The notes below the pieces were generated by a model, which saw only the letters and a program-made list of their open reading frames with translations, made no database searches and was not told the origin of the DNA. The position numbers and the translations under genes were made by a program. Shown here in pieces: positions 15,289-22,820 of a stretch of 64,000 nt of DNA. How positions within the stretch are numbered: position 1 is the stretch's first letter; every line of letters begins with the position of its first letter. The stretch spans positions 1 to 64,000 of the forward strand of contig NZ_JBHUGH010000005.1 of the NCBI RefSeq assembly GCF_042681825.1. The letters are read 5' to 3'. The DNA is from Halodurantibacterium flavum (GTDB taxonomy: Bacteria > Pseudomonadota > Alphaproteobacteria > Rhodobacterales > Rhodobacteraceae).

Positions 15289-16968
15289 ATGGAACTGAAA
15301 AGGATTTCGCCGAAAGTAACGGTATCCCCGCAGATCGCAGCCATGGACATGGCCGCAATCAAGGCGGCAGGCTATCGTGCGATCATCTGCAACCGCCCCG
15401 ATGGGGAAGGCGCGGATCAACCGAGCTACGAAGAGATCGAGGCGGCTGCCAAGGCCGAGGGGATCGAGACGCGCTACGTCCCGGTTGAATCGGGGATGGT
15501 CTCGGATCAGGACGTCGCTGCTTTCGGCCAGGCGCTGGCAGAGGTGCAACGCCCGGTGCTGGCTTACTGCCGGACCGGCACGCGCTCGGCGACCCTCTGG
15601 TCGCTGCACGAGGCGCAGAAGCGGCCCGTTTCCGAAATTCTCGCCATGACGCAGGCGGCAGGCTACGACATGAACGGTGTCGCGCGCCGCATCGCCAACG
15701 GTGGCAAGACCCCGACCGACAGCGGCGATGCGCACTACAAGGTGGTTGTCGTCGGCGCGGGTGCCGGTGGCATCGCCGTCGCGGCCAGCCTGAAATCGCG
15801 CAAACCGGGCCTCGAGATCGCGATCATCGATCCTGCCGAGATACACTATTACCAGCCCGGCTGGACCATGGTTGGCGGCGGCATATTCGAGGCACAGCAA
15901 ACCGCCAAGACGATGGGCAGCCTGATCCCGAAAGGGGTCAAGTGGATCAAGGCCGCCGTCGCGGCCTTCGAGCCGCAGAACAACGCGGTCATTCTCGATG
16001 GGTGCCGGGTCGTGAAATATGACCGGCTCGTTGTTTGTCCCGGTCTCAAGGTCGACTGGGGCAAGGTCGAAGGCCTCGTCGATACGCTCGGCCGCAACGG
16101 GGTCACCTCCAACTATCGCTACGACCTCGCGCCCTATACTTGGCAATTGGTGCAGGAGGTGCGCGGCGGTACCGCGCTTTTTACCCAGCCGCCGATGCCG
16201 ATCAAATGCGCCGGCGCGCCGCAGAAGGCGATGTATCTCTCGGCCGACCACTGGCACCGGTCCGGTCGTCTCAAGGACATCGACATCCACTTCTGCAACG
16301 CGGGCGGCGTGCTCTTCGGCGTGAAGGACTACGTGCCGCCACTGATGGAATACGTGAAGAAGTACGACGCGACGCTCGACTTCTTCCACAATCTCGTGGC
16401 AGTCGACGGGCCGGCGAAGACGGCCACCTTCGAGGTCAGGGAGCCGGAGAAAGAACCGCGCCGGGTCGAGATGGCGTTCGACATGATGCATGTCTGCCCG
16501 CCACAGACGGCGCCGGACTTCATTCGCGTCTCGCCGCTGGCCGATCCGGCGGGCTGGGTCGACGTTGATCAGGCGACGCTGCGCCACAAGAGCTTCGACA
16601 ACATCTGGGCGCTTGGCGACGTGATGAACGCACCCAATGCCAAGACGGCGGCGGCGGCGCGGAAACAGGCGCCCACGGTGGCCGAGAACATCGCCGCCGA
16701 CATCGCGGGACGCTCTGCCGTGGCACAATACGACGGCTACGGCTCGTGCCCCCTGACGGTCGAGCGCGGCAAGATCGTGCTCGCGGAGTTCGGCTACGGA
16801 GGCGCGGTGAAGCCGAGCTTCCCGGCCTTCATGATCGACGGCACGAAGCCAAGCCGCGCAGCGTGGTTCCTGAAGGAAAAGATGCTGCCGCCGATCTACT
16901 GGCAAGCGATGCTTCGGGGCCGCGAATGGATGGCAAAGCCCGAAAAGCTCGAAGCCGCGGCCGAATAA
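15289..16968 (+). CDS. sqr: DUF442 sulfurtransferase-sulfide:quinone oxidoreductase fusion
   Basis: A 559-residue two-domain protein. Residues 1-115 form a DUF442 phosphatase-like/rhodanese-like domain with active-site loop AYCRTGTRSATLW. Residues 140-540 form an FAD-dependent SQR (dinucleotide motif KVVVVGAGAGGIAVAASL, cysteine motif PIKCAGAPQKAMYL, C-terminal FAD motif IWALGDVMNAPNAKTAAA). It oxidises sulfide at the membrane and passes electrons to quinone; the fused domain could take the sulfane sulfur from the SQR cysteine. In mitochondrial-type SQR a redox cysteine follows GD in the last motif; here it is valine, while a cysteine appears at HVCPPQTAPDF. A GGAGG site precedes the ATG. Confidence 0.92.
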   Translation: MELKRISPKVTVSPQIAAMDMAAIKAAGYRAIICNRPDGEGADQPSYEEIEAAAKAEGIETRYVPVESGMVSDQDVAAFGQALAEVQRPVLAYCRTGTRSATLWSLHEAQKRPVSEILAMTQAAGYDMNGVARRIANGGKTPTDSGDAHYKVVVVGAGAGGIAVAASLKSRKPGLEIAIIDPAEIHYYQPGWTMVGGGIFEAQQTAKTMGSLIPKGVKWIKAAVAAFEPQNNAVILDGCRVVKYDRLVVCPGLKVDWGKVEGLVDTLGRNGVTSNYRYDLAPYTWQLVQEVRGGTALFTQPPMPIKCAGAPQKAMYLSADHWHRSGRLKDIDIHFCNAGGVLFGVKDYVPPLMEYVKKYDATLDFFHNLVAVDGPAKTATFEVREPEKEPRRVEMAFDMMHVCPPQTAPDFIRVSPLADPAGWVDVDQATLRHKSFDNIWALGDVMNAPNAKTAAAARKQAPTVAENIAADIAGRSAVAQYDGYGSCPLTVERGKIVLAEFGYGGAVKPSFPAFMIDGTKPSRAAWFLKEKMLPPIYWQAMLRGREWMAKPEKLEAAAE

Positions 16969-17061
16969 CCGAACGGCGCGCCGGCACTCCCTCCCGCTGT
17001 CCGCGCGTCCGCGAGCGGGGCGCACAGGTTGCTCCCCGCTCCCCAATCCCGAGAGAACGCC

Positions 17062-18801
17062 ATGACGTCACGATTTTCCCGATATCTGCCGATCCTTACA
17101 TGGGGGCGGCAGTATAATCGATCCGCGCTGACAAACGATCTCGTCGCGGCAGTGATCGTGACAATCATGCTGATCCCCCAGTCGCTCGCCTACGCGCTTC
17201 TAGCGGGCTTGCCGCCGGAGGCAGGGATCTACGCCTCGATCGCACCGATCCTCCTTTACGCGGTTTTCGGCACCTCCCGCGCGCTCGCGGTGGGGCCTGT
17301 GGCGGTGATCTCGCTTCTGACAGCCTCCGCTGTCGGTCAGGTCGCCGAGCAGGGCACGGCGGGTTATGCCGTCGCGGCGCTGACGCTTGCGGGGCTGTCC
17401 GGAGGCTTCCTGTTGCTGCTCGGCGTCTTCCGCCTGGGGTTTCTGGCAAATTTCCTCAGCCATCCGGTGATTGCGGGGTTCATCACGGCCTCTGGCATCC
17501 TGATCGCGACCAGCCAGCTTAAGCATATCCTCGGTATCGAGGCCGGAGGCCATACGCTGATCGAGATGGTCGGTGCGCTTGTCTCGCATCTTGGGCAGAT
17601 CAATCCGATAACGCTGGTCATCGGCGTCATGGCGACCGCGTTTCTGTTCTGGGTGCGCAAGGGCCTCAAGCCGCTCCTGCGGAGGATGGGAGCAGGCCCA
17701 CTTCTGGCCGACATCGTCACAAAGGCGGGGCCCGTGGCGGCGGTCGTCGTCACGACGCTTGCCGTATGGGCTTTCGATCTTGAGGGCCTCGGCGTCTCCA
17801 TCGTCGGCGAGGTGCCGCAGGCCCTGCCGCCGCTGACCCTTCCCGGTTTCGCGCCGGACCTGATCCGCCAAATGGCGATCCCGGCAATCCTGATTTCCAT
17901 CATCGGCTTCGTGGAATCCATTTCCGTCGCGCAGACGCTCGCCGCCAAGAAGCGTCAGCGCATCGACCCGAACCAGGAACTCATCGGCCTCGGCGCCGCC
18001 AACCTCGGCGCAGCCTTCACCGGCGGCTATCCTGTCACCGGCGGTTTCGCACGCTCTGTAGTGAACTTCGACGCTGGCGCCGAGACACCCGCGGCGGGCG
18101 CCTTCACGGCCATCGGCCTTGCTATTGCCGCGCTCGCGCTGACGCCGCTCGTCTATTATCTGCCCAACGCGACACTGGCCGCCACAATCGTCGTCGCCGT
18201 TCTCAGCCTTGTCGATTTCTCGATCCTGAAGAAGACTTGGTCCTACTCGCGCGCCGACTTCACCGCGGTCGCAGCTACGATCCTTCTGACCCTTTCACTG
18301 GGCGTCGAGATTGGCGTTGCGTCCGGTGTGATCCTCTCCATCGCGCTGCACCTCTACAAGACGTCGAAACCCCATGTCGCCGAGGTCGGTCTCGTCCCGG
18401 ACACCAACCACTTCCGCAATATCAACCGGCACGACGTCGAGACCGATCCCGAGATACTAATGCTGCGGGTGGACGAGAGCCTTTACTTCGTGAATGCCCG
18501 GTTCCTCGAGGATTTGATCCAGGACCACGTGGTCGACGGCGCCACGCTGCGTCACGTGATTCTCATGTGCTCCGCTGTGAACGAGATCGACTACTCGGCG
18601 CTCGAGAGCCTGGAGGCGATCAACCACAGGCTCACTGATCTGGGGGTCGGGCTGCACCTCTCGGAAGTGAAGGGGCCGGTCATGGACCGTCTCGGGAGCA
18701 CTCACTTCCTCGATCAGCTCAACGGACGCGTCTTCCTGTCCCAGTATGATGCCTGGAAGGCCCTCGCCAAACCGGCCGACCCGGCCAAAGCCGCAGAATG
18801 A
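17062..18801 (+). CDS. SulP-family anion permease with STAS domain
   Basis: A 579-residue transporter with about 11-12 helices (motifs SLAYALLAGLPPEAGIYAS and GGYPVTGGFARSVVNFDAG) and a C-terminal cytoplasmic STAS domain (about 440-570, HVILMCSAVNEIDYSALESL). SulP proteins carry sulfate, sulfite-like anions or bicarbonate. I chose the ATG at 17062 with a GAGAG site rather than an in-frame TTG 11 codons upstream. Between the SQR fusion and the second MBL enzyme, it most likely moves sulfate or sulfite formed from sulfide; import or export cannot be read from the sequence. Confidence 0.93.
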   Translation: MTSRFSRYLPILTWGRQYNRSALTNDLVAAVIVTIMLIPQSLAYALLAGLPPEAGIYASIAPILLYAVFGTSRALAVGPVAVISLLTASAVGQVAEQGTAGYAVAALTLAGLSGGFLLLLGVFRLGFLANFLSHPVIAGFITASGILIATSQLKHILGIEAGGHTLIEMVGALVSHLGQINPITLVIGVMATAFLFWVRKGLKPLLRRMGAGPLLADIVTKAGPVAAVVVTTLAVWAFDLEGLGVSIVGEVPQALPPLTLPGFAPDLIRQMAIPAILISIIGFVESISVAQTLAAKKRQRIDPNQELIGLGAANLGAAFTGGYPVTGGFARSVVNFDAGAETPAAGAFTAIGLAIAALALTPLVYYLPNATLAATIVVAVLSLVDFSILKKTWSYSRADFTAVAATILLTLSLGVEIGVASGVILSIALHLYKTSKPHVAEVGLVPDTNHFRNINRHDVETDPEILMLRVDESLYFVNARFLEDLIQDHVVDGATLRHVILMCSAVNEIDYSALESLEAINHRLTDLGVGLHLSEVKGPVMDRLGSTHFLDQLNGRVFLSQYDAWKALAKPADPAKAAE

Positions 18802-18820
18802 CTGGAAAGGAAAGCACTAA

Positions 18821-19720
18821 ATGACAATCACACATTCAAAAAGCGCATCCCGTGGACCCGGAAGCCCCGATGTCGTTGGTTTCTACGACGACGCTTCAGG
18901 AAGCTGCCAATATATCTGCGTCGACCCGGCGACGAAGAAATGCGCGCTGATCGACGTCGTTCTCGACTTCAACCCAGCCCGCGCCCGCACCTCGACCGAG
19001 GCCGCCGACTGGGCTCTTGACTGGATCGATCGTGAGGGTCTGACGCTTGAATGGATCCTCGACACGCACCCTCATGCCGACCACTTGATGGCGGCTGGGT
19101 ATCTCAAGCAGAAGACCGGAGCGCCGAACGCCATCGGTGAGAAAGTCAGGGAAATCGCGGGGCTTTGGCGCGACTTCTACAACACGCCGGACGCATTCGA
19201 CCCGGAGGCCGATTTCGACCGCTTGTTCGCTGACGGCGACACTTTCCTGATCGGCGAGCTCGATGTGCGCGTGATGCTGTCGCCGGGCCATACCCTCGGC
19301 TCGATCACCTATATTGTCGGGGACGCTGTGTTCGCCCATGATACGTTCATGCAGCCCGACAGCGGCACCGCGCGTGCAGACTTCCCCGGCGGATCGGCGG
19401 CCATGCTCTACGACTCGTTGATGGCGATCCTAGCGCTGCCCGACGACTTCCGGATCTTCATCGGACACGACTACGGCGCGGAAGGCCGCGTCGAGCCGGC
19501 CTGGGAAAGCACAGTGGCCGAGCAGAAAGACTCGAACAAGCATCTGGGCGGCGGCGTCGAAAAGCCCGAATACGTTAAGGTGCGCGAGGAACGCGACGCG
19601 ACACTCAATCTGCCCGACAGGATGCTGCACGCGCTCCAGGTCAACCTGCGGGGCGGTCGCTTGCCGGAACCGGAGGCTGATGGAAACACCTACCTCAAGA
19701 TACCAGCGAACAGGTTCTGA
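18821..19720 (+). CDS. MBL-fold hydrolase, persulfide-dioxygenase-like (second copy)
   Basis: A 299-residue paralogue of the 13.8-kb enzyme. It has the metal motif LDTHPHADHLMAAGYL, then LSPGHTLGSITY, HDTFMQPDSGTARADFPGG and FIGHDYGAEGR. It belongs to the same ETHE1/Blh-like group. It shares the overall scaffold but is clearly diverged from the first copy, so it may have a different persulfide substrate. It starts 19 bp after the SulP stop with GGAAAGGAAAG upstream, and is followed 2 bp after its stop by a broken rhodanese gene, an association typical of persulfide dioxygenase operons. Confidence 0.88.
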   Translation: MTITHSKSASRGPGSPDVVGFYDDASGSCQYICVDPATKKCALIDVVLDFNPARARTSTEAADWALDWIDREGLTLEWILDTHPHADHLMAAGYLKQKTGAPNAIGEKVREIAGLWRDFYNTPDAFDPEADFDRLFADGDTFLIGELDVRVMLSPGHTLGSITYIVGDAVFAHDTFMQPDSGTARADFPGGSAAMLYDSLMAILALPDDFRIFIGHDYGAEGRVEPAWESTVAEQKDSNKHLGGGVEKPEYVKVREERDATLNLPDRMLHALQVNLRGGRLPEPEADGNTYLKIPANRF

Positions 19721-19722
19721 TC

Positions 19723-20072
19723 ATGGCACAAGTCGAAAATTGGTCTCCCGAAAAGGTAAAGGCGGCGCTCGACGCTCAGGAGATCGTGTTGATCGATGTG
19801 CGCACACCGCCCGAATACATGATGGGGCGCTGTTGATGCCCATGGCGTTCTTCCGCCCCGAGGCGCTGCCCACGCAGGACGGCAAACGTATTGTTCTTCA
19901 ATGCGGTTCGGGCGCCCGGTCCGGCAGGATGGCCGAGATTGCCCTGAAAGCCGGACTGTCGCCACTTGCCCACTTGGAGGGCGGCTTCGGCGCATGGAAG
20001 CAGGCCGGACTGCCCTACACCGGCACCGACATGGCCACGGGCGCGCCCAAAGCAATGGACGCAGACTCATGA
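19723..20072 (+). pseudogene. rhodanese-domain sulfurtransferase, frameshifted
   Basis: The frame from ATG 19723 encodes the rhodanese start (QVENWSPEKVKAALD, then LIDVRTPPEYM) and hits TGA at 19837-19839, just after EYM. The remainder continues in another frame: GALLMPMAFFRPEALP, the active-site loop VLQCGSGARSGRM and GGFGAWKQAGLPYTG. In intact proteins about four to five residues separate EYM from GALL, so a small deletion (about 14 bases) or equivalent frame change has occurred. The end overlaps the methyltransferase start. Either an inactive gene or a sequencing error. Confidence 0.75.
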
Positions 20073-20668
20073 ACTGGGATGACCGCTTTGCCGGAGAGGG
20101 ATACCTCTTCGGGACCGAACCGGCGCGTTTCTTGAAGCGACATGCGCATTGGCTACCTCCAAGCTCCGAAGTGCTCGTCGTAGCGGACGGCGAGGGCCGA
20201 AATTCGGTCTGGCTAGCGGAATTGGGCCATAGAGTTACTGCGTGGGACAGTTCGGTAGTCGCGATCGAGAAGGCACGCAGGCTTGCGCACGCTCGCGGTG
20301 TCGATGTGACCTTTTCGGCTCAGAACGCCGCCGAGTATCCGTGGCCCGAGGCGCGCTTTGACGCGGTGATCGGAATTTTCATCCAGTTCGCGCCTCCCAA
20401 GCTGCGCGACGAGATGTTCGAAGGGATGATCCGAACGACGCGGCCGGGCGGGATAGTGATGCTGCACGGATATACCGTCGAGCAGCTGAAGCACGGCACG
20501 GGAGGTCCTCCCTTTGTGGAGAATCTATATACCGATGCTATCCTTCGAGACCAATTCGCTGGAACGGACATTCTGCGTATCGAGAGCTACGAGGCTGAAA
20601 TTTCAGAAGGCTCTGCGCATGTGGGACGCTCAGCGCTGATCGACTTGGTGGCTCGCACACAAACTTGA
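20069..20668 (+). CDS. class I SAM-dependent methyltransferase (TehB-like)
   Basis: A 199-residue Rossmann-fold methyltransferase: WDDRFAGEGYLFGTEPARFL at the N-terminus, motif I VLVVADGEGRNSVWLAELG, an acidic end of strand 2 (VTAWDSS) and FDAVIGIFIQF as motif IV. It resembles small TehB/thiol-type methyltransferases. The ATG overlaps the TGA of the rhodanese pseudogene. Methyltransferases of this type occur next to rhodanese/persulfide genes and might methylate thiols or chalcogenide compounds; the substrate is not deducible. It is the last gene of the sulfur module before an IS remnant. Confidence 0.85.
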   Translation: MNWDDRFAGEGYLFGTEPARFLKRHAHWLPPSSEVLVVADGEGRNSVWLAELGHRVTAWDSSVVAIEKARRLAHARGVDVTFSAQNAAEYPWPEARFDAVIGIFIQFAPPKLRDEMFEGMIRTTRPGGIVMLHGYTVEQLKHGTGGPPFVENLYTDAILRDQFAGTDILRIESYEAEISEGSAHVGRSALIDLVARTQT

Positions 20669-20799
20669 GGAGACGAATGGCTTAATTAAACTAAGTCCAG
20701 CAGTCTGAACGCTAGCAGTTTTATCTTTTAGGGGGCTGGGCTCCGATACCCGCCGCCTTTTGCATAGGGCGTTGGCAAAGACTACAAGCTTCCATGCGA

Positions 20800-21180
20800 T
20801 CAGCGTCGCCTTGGATCGAACCGGATCACCTCGCAGGCGCGGCGGACCGACACCTGCCAATCCGCCCGCCTCTCGTCGACCAGCGTCCTCTTCCGGGCAG
20901 GCCTAAAAGCTTTCACTTGATGATGTTCTGCAACATCTTCTTGTCTAGCGCGAGATCGGCGACGATCTTCTTCAGCCGAGCGTTCTCCTGCTCGAACTCC
21001 CGCAGCCGCATCATCTCGGACGCCATAAATCTGAGTATTTCTTCTTCCAATTGAAGAAGGTCGCCGTGCTGATCCCGCTTTTCGGCAGACCGTCAGGACA
21101 GGCGTGCGATCCTCCGCGTTCTTGACGATGAACGCCTTCTGCGCGTCCGTGAACTTCGATGCCTTCATGCGTTTCCTCTC
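20800..21180 (-). pseudogene. IS3-family element remnant (orfA plus start of orfB), frameshifted
   Basis: On the minus strand an orfA begins with MKASKFTDAQKAFIVKNAED. It changes frame at ATFFNWKKKYSDL and again at MMRLREFEQENARLKKIVAD, where it shows the leucine zipper and the LALDKKMLQNII ending of IS3 OrfA. OrfB then starts with FRPARKRTLVDERRADW and is cut off near 20800. The gene is disrupted by at least two frameshifts and one truncation. An eight-base inverted repeat (CCGGAAAA at 21203 and TTTTCCGG at 21232) lies upstream of it. The 130 bp between it and the methyltransferase contain nothing recognisable. Confidence 0.7.
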
Positions 21181-21284
21181 CTCTTCCAGCCAAGGATTCC
21201 GTCCGGAAAACTCTAAGCTGGAACGGGGGCGTTTTCCGGGATCACATTAGCCGCTCCGAGAGCCTTCAACAGCTTTCGGATATC

Positions 21285-21494
21285 ATGGCGGATTGGACCA
21301 AGGCACCCTCCGTCGAGATGTTCTTCGTCGAGGCCGAAAAGCGTATGCAGATGGTGGACGCAGAGCAGCGCGTGAGTCTGGAATCCCGGCTGCGTTTGGC
21401 GCGTTCGATGCTGGGCGATCTTGATCCGCTATCATTCATCGAGCAGTGGGTTTCGCCCGAGGAGCGTTACCAGCGAAAGTTCAAGGATGAATAG
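21285..21494 (+). CDS. hypothetical protein, possibly the C-terminal remnant of a larger gene
   Basis: A 69-residue acidic helical frame: ADWTKAPSVEMFFVEAEKRM, then RLARSMLGDLDPLSFIEQWV and a C-terminal RYQRKFKDE. The codon pattern looks coding, and the frame stays open about 40 codons upstream, into the region next to the IS3 remnant. It may therefore be the tail of a gene cut by the IS. I do not recognise the family. The 136 bp after it, up to the integrase stop, hold nothing clear. Confidence 0.4.
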   Translation: MADWTKAPSVEMFFVEAEKRMQMVDAEQRVSLESRLRLARSMLGDLDPLSFIEQWVSPEERYQRKFKDE

Positions 21495-21630
21495 GGAGCC
21501 AATAGGATGGACGGCATATCGCTAACTTGCCTCCATCTCAGCATTCAGCGGCTATGAAAGTTGATGTTTGTACCTAGTAAAACCTTGAGTGATGCGCGGG
21601 GCCTTTCGATGAGATTGACGCACTGGCGCA

Positions 21631-22701
21631 TCACGTGTTGCCGATTGCGAACTGCATTCCACGCCAGCTGCCATATTTATCGCCTGTTTCCCGGATGTGC
21701 GTATAGCGTTTCAGGCTAACCCAAGACCTGTGTCCGCTGACAGCCGCGACATGGGGGATGTTCCAACCCATCTCGAACAGCCGAGAAATGCCCTCGTGGC
21801 GCAGATCGTGGAAGTGCAGATCCTCGATCCCGAGCAGCTTGCAAGCGCGGGTGAAGTTGGCCGTGATCGCGTCCGGAGAGTAGGGGAAGATCTCAGTCTT
21901 GCTCTTGCGCATGCTGTCGATGATCCGAATGGCTTCCTCGGGCAGATCGACCCAGGTATCGTTTCCGAGCTTCTCGCCGGGATGCTTCATGTCACGGACC
22001 AGGATACGCTTGTGCTCCTTCTGGAAGTCATCCCAGGTGAGGCGGGTGATCTCTGCCTGTCGGCGCGTCGAGAAGAGAGCGAACACGATCACCTTGTGCA
22101 TGGGCATGGCCTGAGGTGTTCTATGGCGTCGATCAATGAAATGAGCCAGCAGCCGGTCGAGTTCATCGAGGGTGGGCCTGCGGTTCCGCTGTGCGGACCG
22201 GGAGATGATCCCCATGCGGCGCGCGACGGTGATCGCGTCTCTCATCTCCCGGTCATCCAGTCGGAAGTCCCACATCGGCCGAGCTATCGCGAAAATGGAG
22301 GCGAGATGGCTCGCGTAGTTCCCGACTGTTTGCGGTTGTCCGGGCAGTGACTGAAAGAACTCAATGATATCCTTCGATTTGATGCTGGAACAGGGCAGAT
22401 CGGCGATCGGATAGGTGGCGATGGTCCTGAGGACCTGCGCCTTTGTGCGACCGATGTCCTTCACTGTCTCTTCAGTGTAGCGCTCGATCGCTTTGCACAG
22501 CGGAGGGTCGGATGCGTTCAACTCTTCCAGCGCACCAGGTTTTGCTAGCTCTTTCTCGCGTTTCTTTATCCAGGCGGCCGCAACTGGGCGTCTGTCAAAA
22601 GTCTTCGTCTCGTGATAGACGGTGCCTTCGCGCATCACTCGTACACGTGCCCTGTAGCTGTGACTTCCATCCTTCCGTTTGCGTGTGGTGATCGAGCCCA
22701 T
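21631..22701 (-). CDS. tyrosine-type site-specific integrase (dusA-associated)
   Basis: A 356-residue phage-type integrase. An AP2-like/arm-binding N-terminus (GSITTRKRKDGSHSYRARVR) is followed by a SAM-like core-binding region (100-190) and a catalytic domain. The tyrosine-recombinase residues are visible: Arg in STRRQAEITRL, HDLRHEG (H-x-x-R), GHRSW and the nucleophile in LKRYTHI. The ATG at 22701 is preferred over an upstream extension rich in unlikely residues. It is transcribed away from dusA, whose 5' end is a well-known integration site, so it probably inserted the accessory region to its left. TTGGTCC repeats fill its upstream region. Confidence 0.92.
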   Translation of the reverse strand: MGSITTRKRKDGSHSYRARVRVMREGTVYHETKTFDRRPVAAAWIKKREKELAKPGALEELNASDPPLCKAIERYTEETVKDIGRTKAQVLRTIATYPIADLPCSSIKSKDIIEFFQSLPGQPQTVGNYASHLASIFAIARPMWDFRLDDREMRDAITVARRMGIISRSAQRNRRPTLDELDRLLAHFIDRRHRTPQAMPMHKVIVFALFSTRRQAEITRLTWDDFQKEHKRILVRDMKHPGEKLGNDTWVDLPEEAIRIIDSMRKSKTEIFPYSPDAITANFTRACKLLGIEDLHFHDLRHEGISRLFEMGWNIPHVAAVSGHRSWVSLKRYTHIRETGDKYGSWRGMQFAIGNT

Positions 22702-22714
22702 GATGGTCTCCCCG

Positions 22715-22782
22715 TTTGGTCCACGAAATTGTACTTGGTCCACAGGACCAAATCTAGTGTCAAAATCGACGGGTTTGGTCCA
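22715..22782. repeat. TTGGTCC repeats, possible integrase arm sites or operator
   Basis: The heptamer TTGGTCC occurs three times directly (22716, 22735, 22775) and once inverted (GGACCAA at 22745). The middle pair forms the perfect palindrome TTGGTCC-ACA-GGACCAA. All lie between the integrase start and dusA, i.e. at the recombined end of the island. Clusters like this are typical of integrase arm-binding sites or of operators controlling integrase/excisionase expression. Confidence 0.6.
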
Positions 22783-22820
22783 TAATGAGCGGAAACGAGA
22801 CGAACTGTAGGTGCCTGTAA

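Noticed and set aside
15181..17046. 621-codon open frame antisense to the SQR fusion
   Set aside because: Composition typical of a GC-driven shadow; the sense strand has FAD and cysteine motifs and a ribosome-binding site.
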